Assembly: GCF_002531935.1 (NCBI RefSeq)
Contig: NZ_NWSV01000011.1
Location: 1 to 64,000, forward strand
DNA: 64,000 nt
Reading direction: 5' to 3'
DNA from: Rhizobium chutanense
Lineage (GTDB): Bacteria > Pseudomonadota > Alphaproteobacteria > Rhizobiales > Rhizobiaceae
Under the pieces are notes generated by a model. It saw nothing but the letters and a program-made list of their open reading frames with translations. It did no database searches and was not told the DNA's origin. Made by a program: the position numbers and the translations under genes. This document shows, in pieces, positions 43,695 to 52,020 of this stretch; position 1 is the stretch's first letter, and each line of letters opens with the position of its first letter.

Positions 43695-43735
43695 GACGAT
43701 CCCCAGCCCGCGTTGAGCGGGTTGGGGGGCTCGTC
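43695..43735 (+). terminator. Hairpin after the cold shock gene, probable terminator
   Basis: CCCCAGCCCGC (43701-43711) pairs with GCGGGTTGGGG (43717-43727) around GTTGA, with one G-U pair, and GACGA/TCGTC at the outside extend the stem. It starts 9 bp after the csp stop. The T-run is missing, so termination may be weak or need Rho. Confidence 0.55.
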
Positions 43736-43855
43736 GTCACGATTCGCAGGCGCGAATGCCTGGTTGCCATAAGCCGTCACGGCGGCGATCGAGCTTATAT
43801 CTGTCGTTTTGGGTATCCGGGACGGCAAGAATGTTTTACGCATTCACTTCGCCGG

Positions 43856-44098
43856 CTAACGGAGCACGCCGGCTTCATCAGCCGCAACTTTGAATGCCAG
43901 TGCGGCCGCAGATGAATCGGCTCGTCCGTCGACGGCGTCCGTGCAGATCCTCTTCGCGACGGCGTAGGATGCCGCCTTCTCGCGCGGCCAACAGGTCATG
44001 AGATATGCGAGCGCGTCCCTGCTGCTGCAAATACTCTTGAGGTGGTCGCCATCCCCAATGATGACCTCAACCGGCTCGTCCCAAAAATCGCGGCGCAT
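43856..44098 (-). CDS. DUF982-family small protein
   Basis: This protein is 80 residues from the ATG at 44098 (MRRDFWDEPVEVIIGDG), with GAGG nine bases upstream. A start at 44161 would lie inside the promoter described for this gene. The family pattern is visible: FWDEPVEV, then SSRDALAYLMTCWP and YAVAKRICTDAVDGRADSSAAALAFKVAADEAG. DUF982 proteins are small, common and multi-copy in Rhizobium. Function unknown. A perfect EcfG-type promoter suggests induction by general stress. Confidence 0.78.
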   Translation of the reverse strand: MRRDFWDEPVEVIIGDGDHLKSICSSRDALAYLMTCWPREKAASYAVAKRICTDAVDGRADSSAAALAFKVAADEAGVLR

Positions 44099-44131
44099 CG
44101 ACAGTTCCTCAGCTCTTGCGGCTATCGGCTG

Positions 44132-44156
44132 AACGTCATCTGCGCGGGCTCGTTCC
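44132..44156 (-). promoter_or_regulatory. EcfG-type promoter of the DUF982 gene
   Basis: On the minus strand GGAAC (44156-44152), 16 bp, then CGTT (44135-44132): an exact match to the GGAAC-N16-CGTT promoter of alphaproteobacterial EcfG sigma factors. The predicted start near 44124 gives a leader of about 25 bases to the ATG at 44098. Confidence 0.65.
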
Positions 44157-44283
44157 GGCATGGGACTTTGGTCTTATATGACCCGAAGTCACAGCGGCAC
44201 GCGTGAGCGATCTCTCATCTTAATCGCAGCGCCCGTGTGCCGAACAGGCTCGGCACACGATTGGTGGGAGCAGCAGCCTGCCG

Positions 44284-45630
44284 TCAGACCAGTCCCGGCA
44301 CGACGAACACCAGCCAGGCGACGATCGGGCCGATGATCGCGATCAGCGCGCTGTAGATCAGCAGCTGCCGCAGCACCTGCTCGCGCCTGTCGTCCGGCGC
44401 ATTGGCGACGACAAGCGCGCCGTTGGTGGAGAATGGGCTGGTATCGACGATCGTCGTCGAGATGGCGATCGCCGCGACCACGCCGACGGCGCTGACATGC
44501 CCTTGAAGAAGGAAGGGAACGGCGAGCGGGATGATCGCGCCGAGCAGCGCGGTCGAGGAGGCAAAGGCCGAGACGATGGCGCCGGTAAAGCAGAGCAGGA
44601 GCGCCACCAGCAGCGGCATGCCGAGACTGGATATGCCGTTCGCCACATAATCGACCGTCCCGGCCTTCTCCATGACGCCGACATAGGTGATGATGCCGGC
44701 AATCAGCAGCACTGTGGACCAACTGACCTTGTCGATGGCCGCCTTCTGCGTTTTCGGCGACAAGAGCGCGAGGGCGACGGCGACGGTCATGGCGACGAGG
44801 CCGACGTTGAACTTGAAGACCAGGGCGCCGATGCCAAGCGCCGTCAGGCCGATCAAGGTGGTGATTCTCTCATTGTTGAGGCGCAGCCCCGTCGCGGTAT
44901 CGGCCGCCGTACCATAGGCATGTTCCCGGATCGGTTTTGCCGGCGTGCCGCCGTGACCTCTGATCGACGCCGATACACCCTCGGGATGCAGTTCGGGCAA
45001 GGGACCAAGCGATGCAGGGTTCTGCCTCATCACCTTTGCGCCGCCGAAAATGAAGAAGACCAGCACCGCGATCGCCAGGTTGAAGAAGAAGCTGGAGAGA
45101 AACAGCGAGGTCGGCGCGAAAGGCAGGCCGGCCTTCGCAACGATCTGGTTGGTGATCCCGCCATAGATGCTGATCGGCGAAAAGCCGCCCGCCTGCGCGC
45201 CGTGGATCACCATCAGGCCCATCATGACCGGGTGAATGCGGTACTGCACGGCAAAGCTCAAGGCGACGGGTGCGAGAATGGCGACCGCGGCGGGGCCGAG
45301 AGCACCGAAACCGGTAATGACGGCGGCGACCAGGAACATCACCCAGGGAATCAGGCCGATCCGCCCGCGCACCAGGCGCACGGCATATTCGACGAGCCAG
45401 TCGATCGTGCCGTTGATCTGCGCTATGGCGAAGAGGTAGGTGACGGCGACGAGCGTCAGGAACAGATCGCTCGGGAAGCCGTCAAATATATCGTTGGTTT
45501 TCATGCCGATGACAAGCGTGCCGAGCACGAAGGCGCCGGCAAAGGCGAGCGCCCCCATATTGATCGGCTGGATCGTCGCAATGACGAACATGGCGACCAG
45601 CAGGCCTATGGCCAATAATTCGATACCCAT
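44284..45630 (-). CDS. matC: Malonate/dicarboxylate carrier MatC
   Basis: This protein is 448 residues from the ATG at 45630 (MGIELLAIGLLVAMFVIA), directly behind GGAGGGG; the longer reading upstream has no support. About 12 membrane helices are visible, with the MatC N-terminal pattern GALAFAGAFVLGTLVIGMK and HGAQAGGFSPISIYGGITNQIVAKAG. It imports malonate for MatB and MatA, the next enzymes encoded upstream in the same operon. The 207 bp space to matB is occupied largely by a RIME-like repeat. The first helix begins at residue 5, as expected for the family. Confidence 0.88.
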   Translation of the reverse strand: MGIELLAIGLLVAMFVIATIQPINMGALAFAGAFVLGTLVIGMKTNDIFDGFPSDLFLTLVAVTYLFAIAQINGTIDWLVEYAVRLVRGRIGLIPWVMFLVAAVITGFGALGPAAVAILAPVALSFAVQYRIHPVMMGLMVIHGAQAGGFSPISIYGGITNQIVAKAGLPFAPTSLFLSSFFFNLAIAVLVFFIFGGAKVMRQNPASLGPLPELHPEGVSASIRGHGGTPAKPIREHAYGTAADTATGLRLNNERITTLIGLTALGIGALVFKFNVGLVAMTVAVALALLSPKTQKAAIDKVSWSTVLLIAGIITYVGVMEKAGTVDYVANGISSLGMPLLVALLLCFTGAIVSAFASSTALLGAIIPLAVPFLLQGHVSAVGVVAAIAISTTIVDTSPFSTNGALVVANAPDDRREQVLRQLLIYSALIAIIGPIVAWLVFVVPGLV

Positions 45631-45724
45631 GATTCCCCTCCCTCCGGCGCCTCCAGCGCCGTAGCTGTTGTGTTCAAACTTGATGCGGAATGCCGGCGCA
45701 CCCTCCTCCCAGAGGGCGGGCGCC

Positions 45725-45840
45725 TTAGAACAGGATGATTTTAGGCCGGGTCGGCCCAAAATCTGAATCCTGTTCTAAATTAAATAGTTAGAGCATGATG
45801 TCGCCCGAAAACCGCTCACACTTTTCGGCATCATGCTCTA
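45725..45840. repeat. RIME1-like repeat with two large palindromes, between matB and matC
   Basis: Palindrome A (45725-45778) has outer arms TTAGAACAGGAT and ATCCTGTTCTAA, with inner pairing GATTTTAGGCC/GGCCCAAAATC. Palindrome B (45789-45840) has arms TAGAGCATGATG and CATCATGCTCTA, with inner pairing CCGAAAA/TTTTCGG. The size of about 115 bp and the two-palindrome plan agree with the RIME1 elements described from Rhizobium. The last three bases of the element (45838-45840) are the matB stop codon TAG. Confidence 0.8.
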
Positions 45841-47352
45841 GCTCCTGGTGTAAAGATCGGCGTATTGCTGCCGCAGGATATTTTTCTGCACCTTGCCCAT
45901 CGTGTTGCGCGGCAGGTCCTCGGCGAAGATGATGCGCTTGGGTTGTTTGTAGCGGGCGAGACGGTCCCGGAGAGCGCTGACGATGGTCTTTTCATCCAGG
46001 ATGGCGCCGGGCTTGCATACGACGACGGCCGTGACGCCTTCTCCGAAATCGGGATGCGGCACGCCGATCACAGCACTCTCGACCACACCGTCGATCTGGT
46101 CGATCTCGCCCTCGACCTCTTTCGGATAGATGTTGTATCCGCCCGAAATCACCAGATCCTTGCCGCGGCCGACGATGTTGACATAGCCGTCCCGGTCGAT
46201 CTTGCCGAGATCGCCGCTGATGAAGAAACCGTCCGCCGTGAATTCCGCCGCCGTCTTTTCCGGCATGCGCCAATAGCCTTTGAAGACGTTCGGCCCCTTG
46301 ATCTCGATCATGCCGGTTTCTTCAGGCGGCAGCACCAGCCCGGTGGCGGGATCGGTGACGCGCACCGTCACACCAGGCAGCGGGAAACCAACCGTTCCGG
46401 CAATCCGTTTTCCCTCGTAAGGGTTCGACGTGTTCATATTGGTTTCCGTCATGCCGTAGCGCTCGAGAATGGCGTGACCGGTGCGGGCCTGGAACTCGGT
46501 ATGGGTTTCGGCAAGCAGCGGCGCCGAACCGGAGATGAACAGGCGGATGTTGGCGACGACCTCTCTGTCGAGGCGCGGACTTTGCAGGAGACGCACATAG
46601 AAGGTCGGTACACCCATCAGCATGGTTGCCTCAGGCATCAACGAAACGACCTCGTCGGCGTCGAATTTCGACAGCAGGAACATCGAGGCGCCGGCGAGCA
46701 ACGTGACATTCGTGGCGACGAACAGCCCATGGGTATGGAAGATCGGCAAGGCATGGATCAGCCGGTCGTCCGATGTGACGCGCCAATAATCCCGCAAGGT
46801 CAGGGCGTTCGAGAGCAGGTTTCCATGGGTAAGCATCGCCCCCTTGGAACGTCCCGTCGTTCCCGAGGTGTAGAGGATCGCAGCCAGATCGTCGGCGGCG
46901 CGCGAGGCGTCGACAAAGTCGGCCGGTTCATCGCGGGCGAGATCCAGCAGCGAGCCGCTGCCATCGGCGTCGAGTGTTTCGACGATCGCGCCGTGGGGTT
47001 TGGCGATCGTCTCCACGCCTTCCCGGCCAGCCGGCGCCACAACCACCAGACGCGGCTCCGCATCGCCGATAAAATAATCGAGCTCGGCCAGCGTATAGGC
47101 GGTGTTGAGCGGCAGGTAGACGGCGCCGGTTCGCAGACAGGCGAGATAGAGGATCAACGCCTCGGCGCTTTTCTCGACTTGCACCGCCACCCGGTCGCCG
47201 GGGCGAATGCCGAGCGTGTCCATCGCGCCAGCAAGGCGGCCGGAAAGAGCGAAGGCGTCGTCATAGGTCCATGTGCGGGCGCTATCGATCCGGATGAACG
47301 GTGCGTCACCGGGCGCGGCCGCCCGCATGGCGTCGAAAAGATGGTTGCTCAC
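45838..47352 (-). CDS. matB: Malonyl-CoA synthetase MatB
   Basis: This 504-residue enzyme of the ANL (acyl-CoA synthetase) superfamily activates malonate with ATP and CoA to malonyl-CoA. The ATP-binding loop YTSGTTGRSKG is at residues 161-171. The segments ERYGMTETNMNTSNP and FISGDLGKIDRDGYVNIVGR follow, and the catalytic Lys is in PRNTMGKVQK near the C-terminus. The length is that of rhizobial MatB. The start is a GTG overlapping the matA stop (GTGA). The stop codon is formed by a RIME-like repeat. Confidence 0.93.
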   Translation of the reverse strand: MSNHLFDAMRAAAPGDAPFIRIDSARTWTYDDAFALSGRLAGAMDTLGIRPGDRVAVQVEKSAEALILYLACLRTGAVYLPLNTAYTLAELDYFIGDAEPRLVVVAPAGREGVETIAKPHGAIVETLDADGSGSLLDLARDEPADFVDASRAADDLAAILYTSGTTGRSKGAMLTHGNLLSNALTLRDYWRVTSDDRLIHALPIFHTHGLFVATNVTLLAGASMFLLSKFDADEVVSLMPEATMLMGVPTFYVRLLQSPRLDREVVANIRLFISGSAPLLAETHTEFQARTGHAILERYGMTETNMNTSNPYEGKRIAGTVGFPLPGVTVRVTDPATGLVLPPEETGMIEIKGPNVFKGYWRMPEKTAAEFTADGFFISGDLGKIDRDGYVNIVGRGKDLVISGGYNIYPKEVEGEIDQIDGVVESAVIGVPHPDFGEGVTAVVVCKPGAILDEKTIVSALRDRLARYKQPKRIIFAEDLPRNTMGKVQKNILRQQYADLYTRS

Positions 47353-48737
47353 TTGAGCCCTCCTCCAAGCGTTGAATTCATGATCTGTGCGAATGGCCGG
47401 GAGCCTTGCTGGCCATTGCCGCCACGGCGGCTTTCGTCGTTCTGGCTGAGCAAGCTCTTGACGGCAGGCGAGGCAATCACTTCGCCGCGCTGCGCCAAGG
47501 CCTCGTGGTTGGCCACGATGTCGTCGAGCTTGTAGAGGTAGTTGACCATCAGGCCGTGGGCCTGCTGCATCGCCTTGGCCGAGCGGTCGCCGAGAAAATT
47601 CAGTCTTTCAAGCCGAGCGCCGTTGCCGAGATGGAAGCGGGAGACGGGATCGACGGGGCGGCCCTCCGGCGTCCGTTCGGTCAGGAAATAACGCGCCGCA
47701 AGCGGCAGCAGCACGCGCTCCACTTCGGCCACGGTCTTCTCGTCGTCGGGCCAGTTCGGATCGTCCAGCGCCGTCGGCGTTTCCGCGCGCGCCTTGGCAA
47801 GCCAGCGGGCAAAGCCCGGCACCGGCGACAGCGTGACGAAATTCTTCAGGCCGGGCAGGTCTCTGCGCAGATCCTCCACCACCTGCTTGATCAGGAAGTT
47901 GCCGAACGAGATACCGCGCAGGCCATCCTGGCAGTTGGAGATCGAATAGAAGACCGCCGTCGTCGCCTCGTCGGCATTGATCGGCTCCCTGCCCTCGTCG
48001 AGCACATCTGCGATCGCGCTCGGCACCGATCGTGTCAGCGCCACCTCCACGAATACCAGCGGCTCGTCGGCCAGGCGGGGGTGGAAGAAGGCAAAGCATC
48101 GGCGGTCGGCGGGCGCCAAACGACGTCGCAGCTCCTCCCAGCCGGCGATCTCATGCACGGCCTCGTATTTGATGATCTTTTCAAGGATGTAAGCCGGCGT
48201 CGTCCAGTCGATCGGGCGCAGCGTCAGGAAACCGCGATTGAACCAGGAGCCGAACAGGTGGGTAAAGTCGGCGTCAAGCGCGTGATAACCTTCGGATTGG
48301 TCTTTGGAAGCAAGCAGTTGCTGGCGCATCCGGACGAGCTTGGCGGTGCCGTTCGGCGCGTGGTTCAATCGGCGCAGAAGCTCCTGTCGCCGCGGCTCGG
48401 CTGCCTGGTGGAGAGCAATGACGGCGGCCGAGCTCTTATCGGTGCGGTAGTTTTCGATCGCCTGGTCGAGCCTGGCCGTGTCGGGCCCGAATTTTTCATG
48501 CAGCATATTGAGGAATGCCTGCACGCCCTCGCCGTCGAGCGCCTCCCAGCGATCGAGAATCTCGGCCGCAAGCGCCATGCCCGAGGCTTCGCCGCGGCTC
48601 GACAGCAGCATTTCACAAAGCGTCTGGAGATCGGCCTTGGCTGCGGCCTGCGTCGCGCGCACACCGGAAAACAGCAGCTGGCGCCCGCGATCGGTGATGC
48701 TCTGCAGCATGTCGGTGAAGAAGGAAGCCTCAGACAT
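47349..48737 (-). CDS. matA: Malonyl-CoA decarboxylase MatA
   Basis: This 462-residue protein of the malonyl-CoA decarboxylase family converts malonyl-CoA to acetyl-CoA and CO2. The C-terminal catalytic domain (GNAT-like) shows CFAFFHPRLADEPLVFVEVALT, SISNCQDGLRGISFGNFLIKQV, and the Ser/His region FVTLSPVPGFARWL and RFHLGNGARLERLNFLGD. AGGAG precedes the ATG. It is the first gene of matA-matB-matC and divergent from matR. Together with MatB and MatC it lets the cell use malonate, abundant in legume tissue, as carbon source. Confidence 0.92.
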   Translation of the reverse strand: MSEASFFTDMLQSITDRGRQLLFSGVRATQAAAKADLQTLCEMLLSSRGEASGMALAAEILDRWEALDGEGVQAFLNMLHEKFGPDTARLDQAIENYRTDKSSAAVIALHQAAEPRRQELLRRLNHAPNGTAKLVRMRQQLLASKDQSEGYHALDADFTHLFGSWFNRGFLTLRPIDWTTPAYILEKIIKYEAVHEIAGWEELRRRLAPADRRCFAFFHPRLADEPLVFVEVALTRSVPSAIADVLDEGREPINADEATTAVFYSISNCQDGLRGISFGNFLIKQVVEDLRRDLPGLKNFVTLSPVPGFARWLAKARAETPTALDDPNWPDDEKTVAEVERVLLPLAARYFLTERTPEGRPVDPVSRFHLGNGARLERLNFLGDRSAKAMQQAHGLMVNYLYKLDDIVANHEALAQRGEVIASPAVKSLLSQNDESRRGGNGQQGSRPFAQIMNSTLGGGLK

Positions 48738-48849
48738 GACATTCTCCTCTCTTCCGCTGGTCTCTTCAGCCGGCCGGGTGCACGGACCGTTTTAACGGCT
48801 GCTTCCCATCGTCGGGTTTCGCCGGTAGTATGTAGAATGCCATTCTTCG

Positions 48850-48876
48850 TACACGATATCAACAATCGTGTATACA
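48850..48876. promoter_or_regulatory. Candidate MatR operator in the matA/matR gap
   Basis: TACACGAT (48850-48857) and ATCGTGTA (48865-48872) are exact inverted repeats 7 bp apart. The second arm runs into the palindrome TGTATACA (48869-48876). The site is 34 bp before the matR ATG and 113 bp before matA. Overlapping palindromes of this type fit an FCD-type GntR regulator acting on both divergent genes. Confidence 0.55.
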
Positions 48877-48909
48877 AGAATTGTGTTTATGTATGATGGA
48901 GTGAGACGA

Positions 48910-49560
48910 ATGTCCGAAAATGCAGGCCGATGGCTTCGGGATGAAATTGAAAACTCAATTCTTTCCAACGAGTTCGCCCCCGGTGAGCGGCTCGACGAAA
49001 CGGTGCTTGCGACGCGGTTCGGGGTTTCCCGCACACCGGTGCGCGAGGCGCTGATGCAACTCGATGCGATCGGCCTCATCGAAATCCGGCCGCGCAGAGG
49101 CGCTGTCGTCATCGATCCCGGGCCGCACCGCGTCTACGAGATGTTCGAGGTGATGGCCGAGCTGGAGGGCCTGGCCGGGTCGCTCGCTGCCCGACGGCTG
49201 GACAAGACCTCCCGGGAAGCGATCACGGCCACCCACAGCCGCTGCGAGCAATCGGCCGGCGCCGGCGACAGCGATGCCTATTATTACGACAATGAGGAAT
49301 TCCATAAGGCCATCTACGCAGCCGGCCGCAGCGAATTCCTCGAGGAGCAATGCGTGCAATTGCACCGTCGCCTGCGCCCCTATCGCCGCCTCCAGCTGCG
49401 CGTGCGCAACCGCCTGTCGACCTCCTTCTCGGAACATTGCGCCATCGTCGATGCAATCTTTGCCGGAGACGGAGACGAAGCCCGCCGCCTGCTGCGGACG
49501 CATGTCGGCATTCAGGGCGAGAGGTTCAGCGATCTGGTCGCGAGCATGTCGGCCAGATGA
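48910..49560 (+). CDS. matR: GntR-family regulator MatR of the malonate operon
   Basis: This protein is 216 residues from the ATG at 48910 (MSENAGRWLRDEIENSIL), with GGAGTGAG upstream; earlier in-frame starts at 48868 and 48889 fall in the operator region. The winged helix is LDETVLATRFGVSRTPVREALMQLDAIGLI. The FCD domain has DNEEFHKAIYAAG and SEHCAIVDAIFAGD, with Asp and His residues for metal or ligand. Its position divergent from matA is that of the known matR. It likely senses malonate or malonyl-CoA. Confidence 0.85.
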   Translation: MSENAGRWLRDEIENSILSNEFAPGERLDETVLATRFGVSRTPVREALMQLDAIGLIEIRPRRGAVVIDPGPHRVYEMFEVMAELEGLAGSLAARRLDKTSREAITATHSRCEQSAGAGDSDAYYYDNEEFHKAIYAAGRSEFLEEQCVQLHRRLRPYRRLQLRVRNRLSTSFSEHCAIVDAIFAGDGDEARRLLRTHVGIQGERFSDLVASMSAR

Positions 49561-49722
49561 ACTTCGTTAGCGACACCACCGCGCATTCGGCAGCAGGTGC
49601 TGACGATCAGTCTCTGCCCAATTTAAGGGCAAGTGCCTTTCACTGACCATTGACATTGGAAGCGTTAAGGCCGAAGCCGCACTCGCCCGCACATGCGTGG
49701 TCGCTTCGCGAGGATAACAGAG

Positions 49723-50640
49723 ATGAAGACCAAGGCGGCTGCAGCCAATGCCGGAAACCTGATCATGACGGGTATCCTGCTGATGTTGCTCGGCGATCTG
49801 CTCTTCGCACTGAACGATGCGATGGGCAAGTGGCTGGTCGCAAGCTTCGCCGTCGGCCAGGTGCTGGTGATCCGCTCGGTCGGCTCCTTCATCGTACTCG
49901 GACCGATGATCGCACGGCAAGGGCCGATGGCCCTGTTCCGCGTCGAGCAAAAGGGCCTCCAATTCATACGTGTTCTGATGGCCACCGGCGATGTCGCCCT
50001 GTTCTACGCCGCCGTCGCCTATCTGCCCCTCGCAGACGTCATGACCTTCTATATGGCCGGGCCCATCTATATTGCGGCGCTCTCGCATTTCTTTCTCGGA
50101 GAAAAGATCGGCTGGCGCCGGTGGCTCGCCGTTCTGGTCGGTTTCACAGGCGTCGTCATCGCGCTGCGCCCCTCCACCGCGATGCTGTCGCTTCCGTCAC
50201 TCTTCGGCCTTGCAGGCAGCTTGGCCTTCGCGCTGTCGCTTGTCATGAGCCGCTATCTGCGCTCGACCAGCGACACGACGCTGGTGACATGGCAGACGGT
50301 TGCCGCCCTTGCCACCGGCATCGTGCTCAGCATTGGCCACTGGCAGTCGGCAACGCTGATCGATTGGTCCGGCATGCTGCTGCTCGGGATCGTCGCCACC
50401 TGCGCGCATTTGCTCATCACGCGCTCGCTGAAGCTTGCCCCGGCATCGCTGCTCGCGCCGCTGCAATATACGCTGCTGCTCTGGGCGATCGTGCTCGGCT
50501 ATGTCTTCTTCAACGATATTCCCGACATGCAGATCGTCGTCGGCGCCGCAATCATCGTCTTTGCCGGCCTGTTCATCTTCCACCGGAAGAACCTGAAGGA
50601 GACGGTGCCGGCGGAAGCCGTCCCGCCGGACGGGCATTGA
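49723..50640 (+). CDS. EamA/DMT-superfamily transporter
   Basis: This protein is 305 residues from the ATG at 49723 (MKTKAAAANAG) behind GAGG. Ten hydrophobic segments form two EamA repeats, for example LIMTGILLMLLGDLLFALND and LFGLAGSLAFALSLVMSRYL. Conserved pieces are VALFYAAVAYLPLADVMTFY and LAPASLLAPLQYTLLLWAIV. Such proteins export or exchange amino acids, nucleosides or other small metabolites; the substrate is not known. It follows matR on the same strand by 162 bp and is probably separate from it. Confidence 0.82.
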   Translation: MKTKAAAANAGNLIMTGILLMLLGDLLFALNDAMGKWLVASFAVGQVLVIRSVGSFIVLGPMIARQGPMALFRVEQKGLQFIRVLMATGDVALFYAAVAYLPLADVMTFYMAGPIYIAALSHFFLGEKIGWRRWLAVLVGFTGVVIALRPSTAMLSLPSLFGLAGSLAFALSLVMSRYLRSTSDTTLVTWQTVAALATGIVLSIGHWQSATLIDWSGMLLLGIVATCAHLLITRSLKLAPASLLAPLQYTLLLWAIVLGYVFFNDIPDMQIVVGAAIIVFAGLFIFHRKNLKETVPAEAVPPDGH

Positions 50641-50873
50641 GAGACGAGCCGGATCGGCATTCCGGAATGCGTCTTGCCGATCATCTCTTGCTGGCACCGC
50701 TCCGAATATATTCGACTGTCGTCCGCTCGTAAGACCTTTTGTTTTGTCCGATGCGGACTGGACAAGCGCCCTCAGTTCAAGACAGATTATTCGCCATCCC
50801 GCCCGCCACGGGAGCCGGACCATCCCGAGCATCGAAATCATCGATTGACCTTCAACAAGGATAGGAAGGCGTC

Positions 50874-51944
50874 ATGAGTTTCAACAACAGCCAAAGTGCG
50901 GCAAGATCTGCGGGCCGCGGGCAGCGGCAAGCGCCCCTCACCGTTCGGATAATGTTTCGGGCTGCAAAGGCTGTCTTCGGTTTAGCGTTTCTGCTGGCGA
51001 CCATATGGGCCTCTCTCGCGCTATTCTACCGTCTGCCGGTTTCCCTGCCGGTCCGAGAGGTCGCGGCAGGCGTCCTCGCGCTGGTCGGTGTTGTCGCGGT
51101 AATTTCCATCACCTGGAAGCCGCGCCTCGTTGTTATCCTTCCTTTCGTCCTGTGTTTTGCAGGCATCACCGTGTGGTGGAACTCGATCAAGCCCCCGGTG
51201 ACGGCCGACTGGGCGGGAGACGTCGCCAGGCAGGTGACAGGCACGGTCGACGGCAACATGCTCACGTTGACCAATGTCAGAAATTTCGCCTGGAAAACGG
51301 AGGGCGGTTTTGTGGAGAAATGGGAAACGCGCACCTACGACCTGAACAAGCTCAGGAGCCTCGATTTGTTCATGTCCTATTGGGCAGGACCTGAGATGGC
51401 GCACATGATCCTGAGTTTCGGGTTCGATGACGATCAATACCTGGCATGGTCGATCGAGGTGCGGAGAACGGCCGGAGGTAAATTCTCTCCGATCGGCGAC
51501 CTCTTCAAAAGCAATCCCCTCGTCATCATCGCGGCCGCCGAAAGTGACGTCATTCGTGTCCGATCCGACATACGCGGCGAGGACGTCCAGCTCTTTCGCA
51601 TGCGCGTTCCGCCGGCCAATGCCGCACGGCTGCTCCTGCAATATGTGAGCGATGCCAACACGCTCGCCGAACACCCGCGCTTCTATAACTCGCTCACCAC
51701 CAACTGCACCACGACTGCCGCCAAAATGATGCGGGCCGTCGGCGCTACATTTCCGTTCGATTGGCGGCTGATCGTGAACGGTTACCTTCCGGAATTCGCC
51801 TATGACCGGAAAGCGCTCGACATGAAGCTGCCGTTTGAGGAGCTGAAAGCGGCGGCGCATATCGCCGCACGGGCAAAAGGCGCCGACGCCTCCGGGGATT
51901 TTTCGAAAGCGATCCGTGAGGGTGTGCCGTCACCGCTCGATTGA
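50874..51944 (+). CDS. DUF4105 membrane-anchored protein
   Basis: This 356-residue protein has N-terminal hydrophobic segments at about residues 32-52, 60-80 and 84-98 (VFGLAFLLATIWASLALFY and following), then a periplasmic domain. The DUF4105 (Lnb N-terminal-like) signature includes HMILSFGFDDDQYLAWSIEVRRT and FYNSLTTNCTTTAAKMM, which carries a candidate catalytic Cys, as in the cysteine-type lipoprotein N-acyltransferase relatives. RLIVNGYLPEFAYDR follows. Function unknown; a role in envelope or lipoprotein handling is possible. AGGAAGG precedes the ATG. Confidence 0.75.
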   Translation: MSFNNSQSAARSAGRGQRQAPLTVRIMFRAAKAVFGLAFLLATIWASLALFYRLPVSLPVREVAAGVLALVGVVAVISITWKPRLVVILPFVLCFAGITVWWNSIKPPVTADWAGDVARQVTGTVDGNMLTLTNVRNFAWKTEGGFVEKWETRTYDLNKLRSLDLFMSYWAGPEMAHMILSFGFDDDQYLAWSIEVRRTAGGKFSPIGDLFKSNPLVIIAAAESDVIRVRSDIRGEDVQLFRMRVPPANAARLLLQYVSDANTLAEHPRFYNSLTTNCTTTAAKMMRAVGATFPFDWRLIVNGYLPEFAYDRKALDMKLPFEELKAAAHIAARAKGADASGDFSKAIREGVPSPLD

Positions 51945-51974
51945 ACGGCGCATTGGCCCACGAAAGTTGGAATC

Positions 51975-52020
51975 GACGGCGCCCGAAATCGCTGACACTT
52001 TCGCCGTCATGGCCTAACTA
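51975..52020. repeat. Degenerate RIME-like palindrome at the 3' end of the DUF763 gene
   Basis: GACGGC (51975-51980) and GCCGTC (52003-52008) are inverted arms. The inner part CCCGAAATCGCTGACACTTTC matches the central plan of palindrome B at 45789-45840. CTA at 52018-52020 is the gene's stop codon, directly at the repeat border. Confidence 0.5.

Noticed and set aside
44497-48896. Long plus-strand frames opposite matC, matB and matA
   Set aside because: Shadows of the mat genes; composition dominated by Arg, Asp and Gln with no recognisable domain.
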